64,000 nt of DNA from Verrucomicrobiales bacterium (GTDB lineage Bacteria > Verrucomicrobiota > Verrucomicrobiia > Limisphaerales > JAYPXF01), in NCBI GenBank assembly GCA_002715965.1, contig PBAL01000008.1:42570-106569 (forward strand), given 5' to 3'. The notes under the pieces were generated by a model, which had not been told where the DNA came from, ran no database searches, and saw only the letters and a program-made list of their open reading frames with translations. The translations under genes were made by a program, and so were the position numbers. Shown here piece after piece: positions 62,587 to 64,000 of this stretch (the stretch's first letter is position 1; every line of letters starts with the position of its first letter).

Positions 62587-63810
62587 ATGACCGCCATGAC
62601 TGAATCGAGTTCCCAGCCAGAACCCGAGCATTCTCCCGCACGCAAGAAGGGCAAACCTTCCCTCCCACTCATCATTGTAATGTCGGTGATCCTCGTCATG
62701 GTCCTGTTCAAGCAGGACAGCATTCGCGCCGAGGCCGAATTGCGCGGGTTGATCGACTCAGAAGCGCCAAACCCGGAACTCCTCGCCAGGCTCGTCAAAC
62801 AATCTGATGAACCATCAAAGATCCTCCTGCGTGTCTGGCGCTCTGGAAAGATTCCTCATCGCTGGGAAGTGCTCGATTACATCAACCGGCAATTGATCGG
62901 TAACAAGCAACTGCTCGATGACGCCGAAGACATTATCGCTGAAGCGCCCTTGGACCGAGACATCACCACACGCCTCCTCGGTCTCAATTTGATGCGGTTG
63001 GTGGAGCACCCGGGCTGGGTCACCTACTCCCGTTACCAACTGGAAGACCCCGACCCCGAGATGCGCAAGCACGGCCTCGACATGCTCGGTCGTGGTTCTG
63101 CCAGCAATTCACTGGCCGATGTGGTGGAACGCTTTAACGACATCGAACCGGAGGTGCGGGAGAAAGCCCGCAAAGTGTTCGAACTACTGACCGGTATTGG
63201 CCCTCGCCCAGAGGATGCACCCGCGGGATACCCCAGCGACCCGGCCCGTTCCTGGTGGGGAACGAATTATCTCAACTACCCAAAGGCCGATCTTCCAAAA
63301 CCCAGCCGCCTGACGCACGCGATCGATCTGGGCAAAGTCCAGCTGCTGGACACCAATGGCGCGCCTCTCTCCGTTTCATCTTTCAGCGGGAAGCCCGCGC
63401 TGCTGGGGCTCTTCGCCAGTTGGTCGTTCCAATCCACACTCGCGCTTCGAGAATTGTCCAAAGTGCAGGCCAGCATGAGCAATTCCCTGATCGTCCGTGC
63501 TGTCTGCGTCGATGCCGTCCCCGGCGTGAAACACGATCACACCCCGGGCGCAGATACAAACAACTCGCCTGTCTTGACTGATGCGGAATTTGCCGGCTTG
63601 CAGAAGAAAATTGCCGGTCTTGTGAAGCAGAATCGGCTGCAATACCCCTACCTCTTCGACCGCGGGGGCGAACTGACGCGAAAGGTAGAGGGAAGTGAAC
63701 TCCCCACCTTCATCATCATCGGTCGCGATTCGAAACTGATCCGCCGATTCGCAGGTGGCCGTTCGGCCTCTGCATTCACCAATATCATCCAAACCATCGT
63801 CACGGATTGA
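62587..63810 (+). CDS. Membrane-anchored HEAT-like protein with C-terminal thioredoxin-fold domain lacking CxxC (paralog of 11113..12438)
   Basis: N-terminal TM PLIIVMSVILVMVLF; GKPALLGLFASWSFQSTLALRELSK...YPYLFDRGGELTRKVEGSELPTFIIIGRDSKLIRRFAGGRSA. Confidence 0.78.
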   Translation: MTAMTESSSQPEPEHSPARKKGKPSLPLIIVMSVILVMVLFKQDSIRAEAELRGLIDSEAPNPELLARLVKQSDEPSKILLRVWRSGKIPHRWEVLDYINRQLIGNKQLLDDAEDIIAEAPLDRDITTRLLGLNLMRLVEHPGWVTYSRYQLEDPDPEMRKHGLDMLGRGSASNSLADVVERFNDIEPEVREKARKVFELLTGIGPRPEDAPAGYPSDPARSWWGTNYLNYPKADLPKPSRLTHAIDLGKVQLLDTNGAPLSVSSFSGKPALLGLFASWSFQSTLALRELSKVQASMSNSLIVRAVCVDAVPGVKHDHTPGADTNNSPVLTDAEFAGLQKKIAGLVKQNRLQYPYLFDRGGELTRKVEGSELPTFIIIGRDSKLIRRFAGGRSASAFTNIIQTIVTD

Positions 63811-64000
63811 CGCCGTCGATCCTGTTGGTCGGACCGAATTCCTGCTTTGGTTTGAGCGTCCTCCCGCGGGCTGTTACCGTCCCTTTGAGGATGTCGAGGC
63901 AGCTTTGCTGCAATTGCGTGACGCAGGGTTCAAGCTGGGTGTGTTGACCAATTGCGATGAAGACCTGTTTGAGAAAACTCATTGTCTGTTCGCCAATCGC
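63803..64000 (+). other. HAD-superfamily coding sequence without visible start or N-terminal motif, runs off the window
   Basis: Frame reads VDPVGRTEFLLWFERPPAGCYRPFEDVEAALLQLRDAGFKLGVLTNCDEDLFEKTHCLFANR. Confidence 0.55.

Overview
Chromosomal window with the gene-family profile of the PVC superphylum (probably Verrucomicrobia): DUF1549/DUF1553 + DUF1501 pair, Tat-exported Gfo/Idh/MocA oxidoreductase, sulfatase, two ThuA domains, PQQ-like propeller protein, PhoD-like proteins, and YfhO-type membrane protein. I support about 40 protein genes, one tRNA-Arg(TCT), three rho-independent terminators, an IS3 remnant and several gene remnants. There is no rRNA, CRISPR array or prophage. Main observations: (1) a minus-strand operon-like run (18209->11113) of PIG-L deacetylase, divergent GalU-like nucleotidyltransferase, and an 1107-aa protein joining a fucokinase-type GHMP kinase to a UDPGP-type pyrophosphorylase in the reverse order of Fkp; (2) a 1540-aa secreted protein with ThuA, F5/8C, SGNH, beta-propeller dehydrogenase and cupredoxin modules; (3) a PhoD / M14-like / GH88-105 fusion; (4) a pair of membrane HEAT/thioredoxin-fold proteins lacking CxxC; (5) a DUF1549 gene interrupted by one amber codon at a conserved Trp position; (6) several decayed genes and two related intergenic repeat copies. 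All family calls come from motif recognition by eye; no database search was run.
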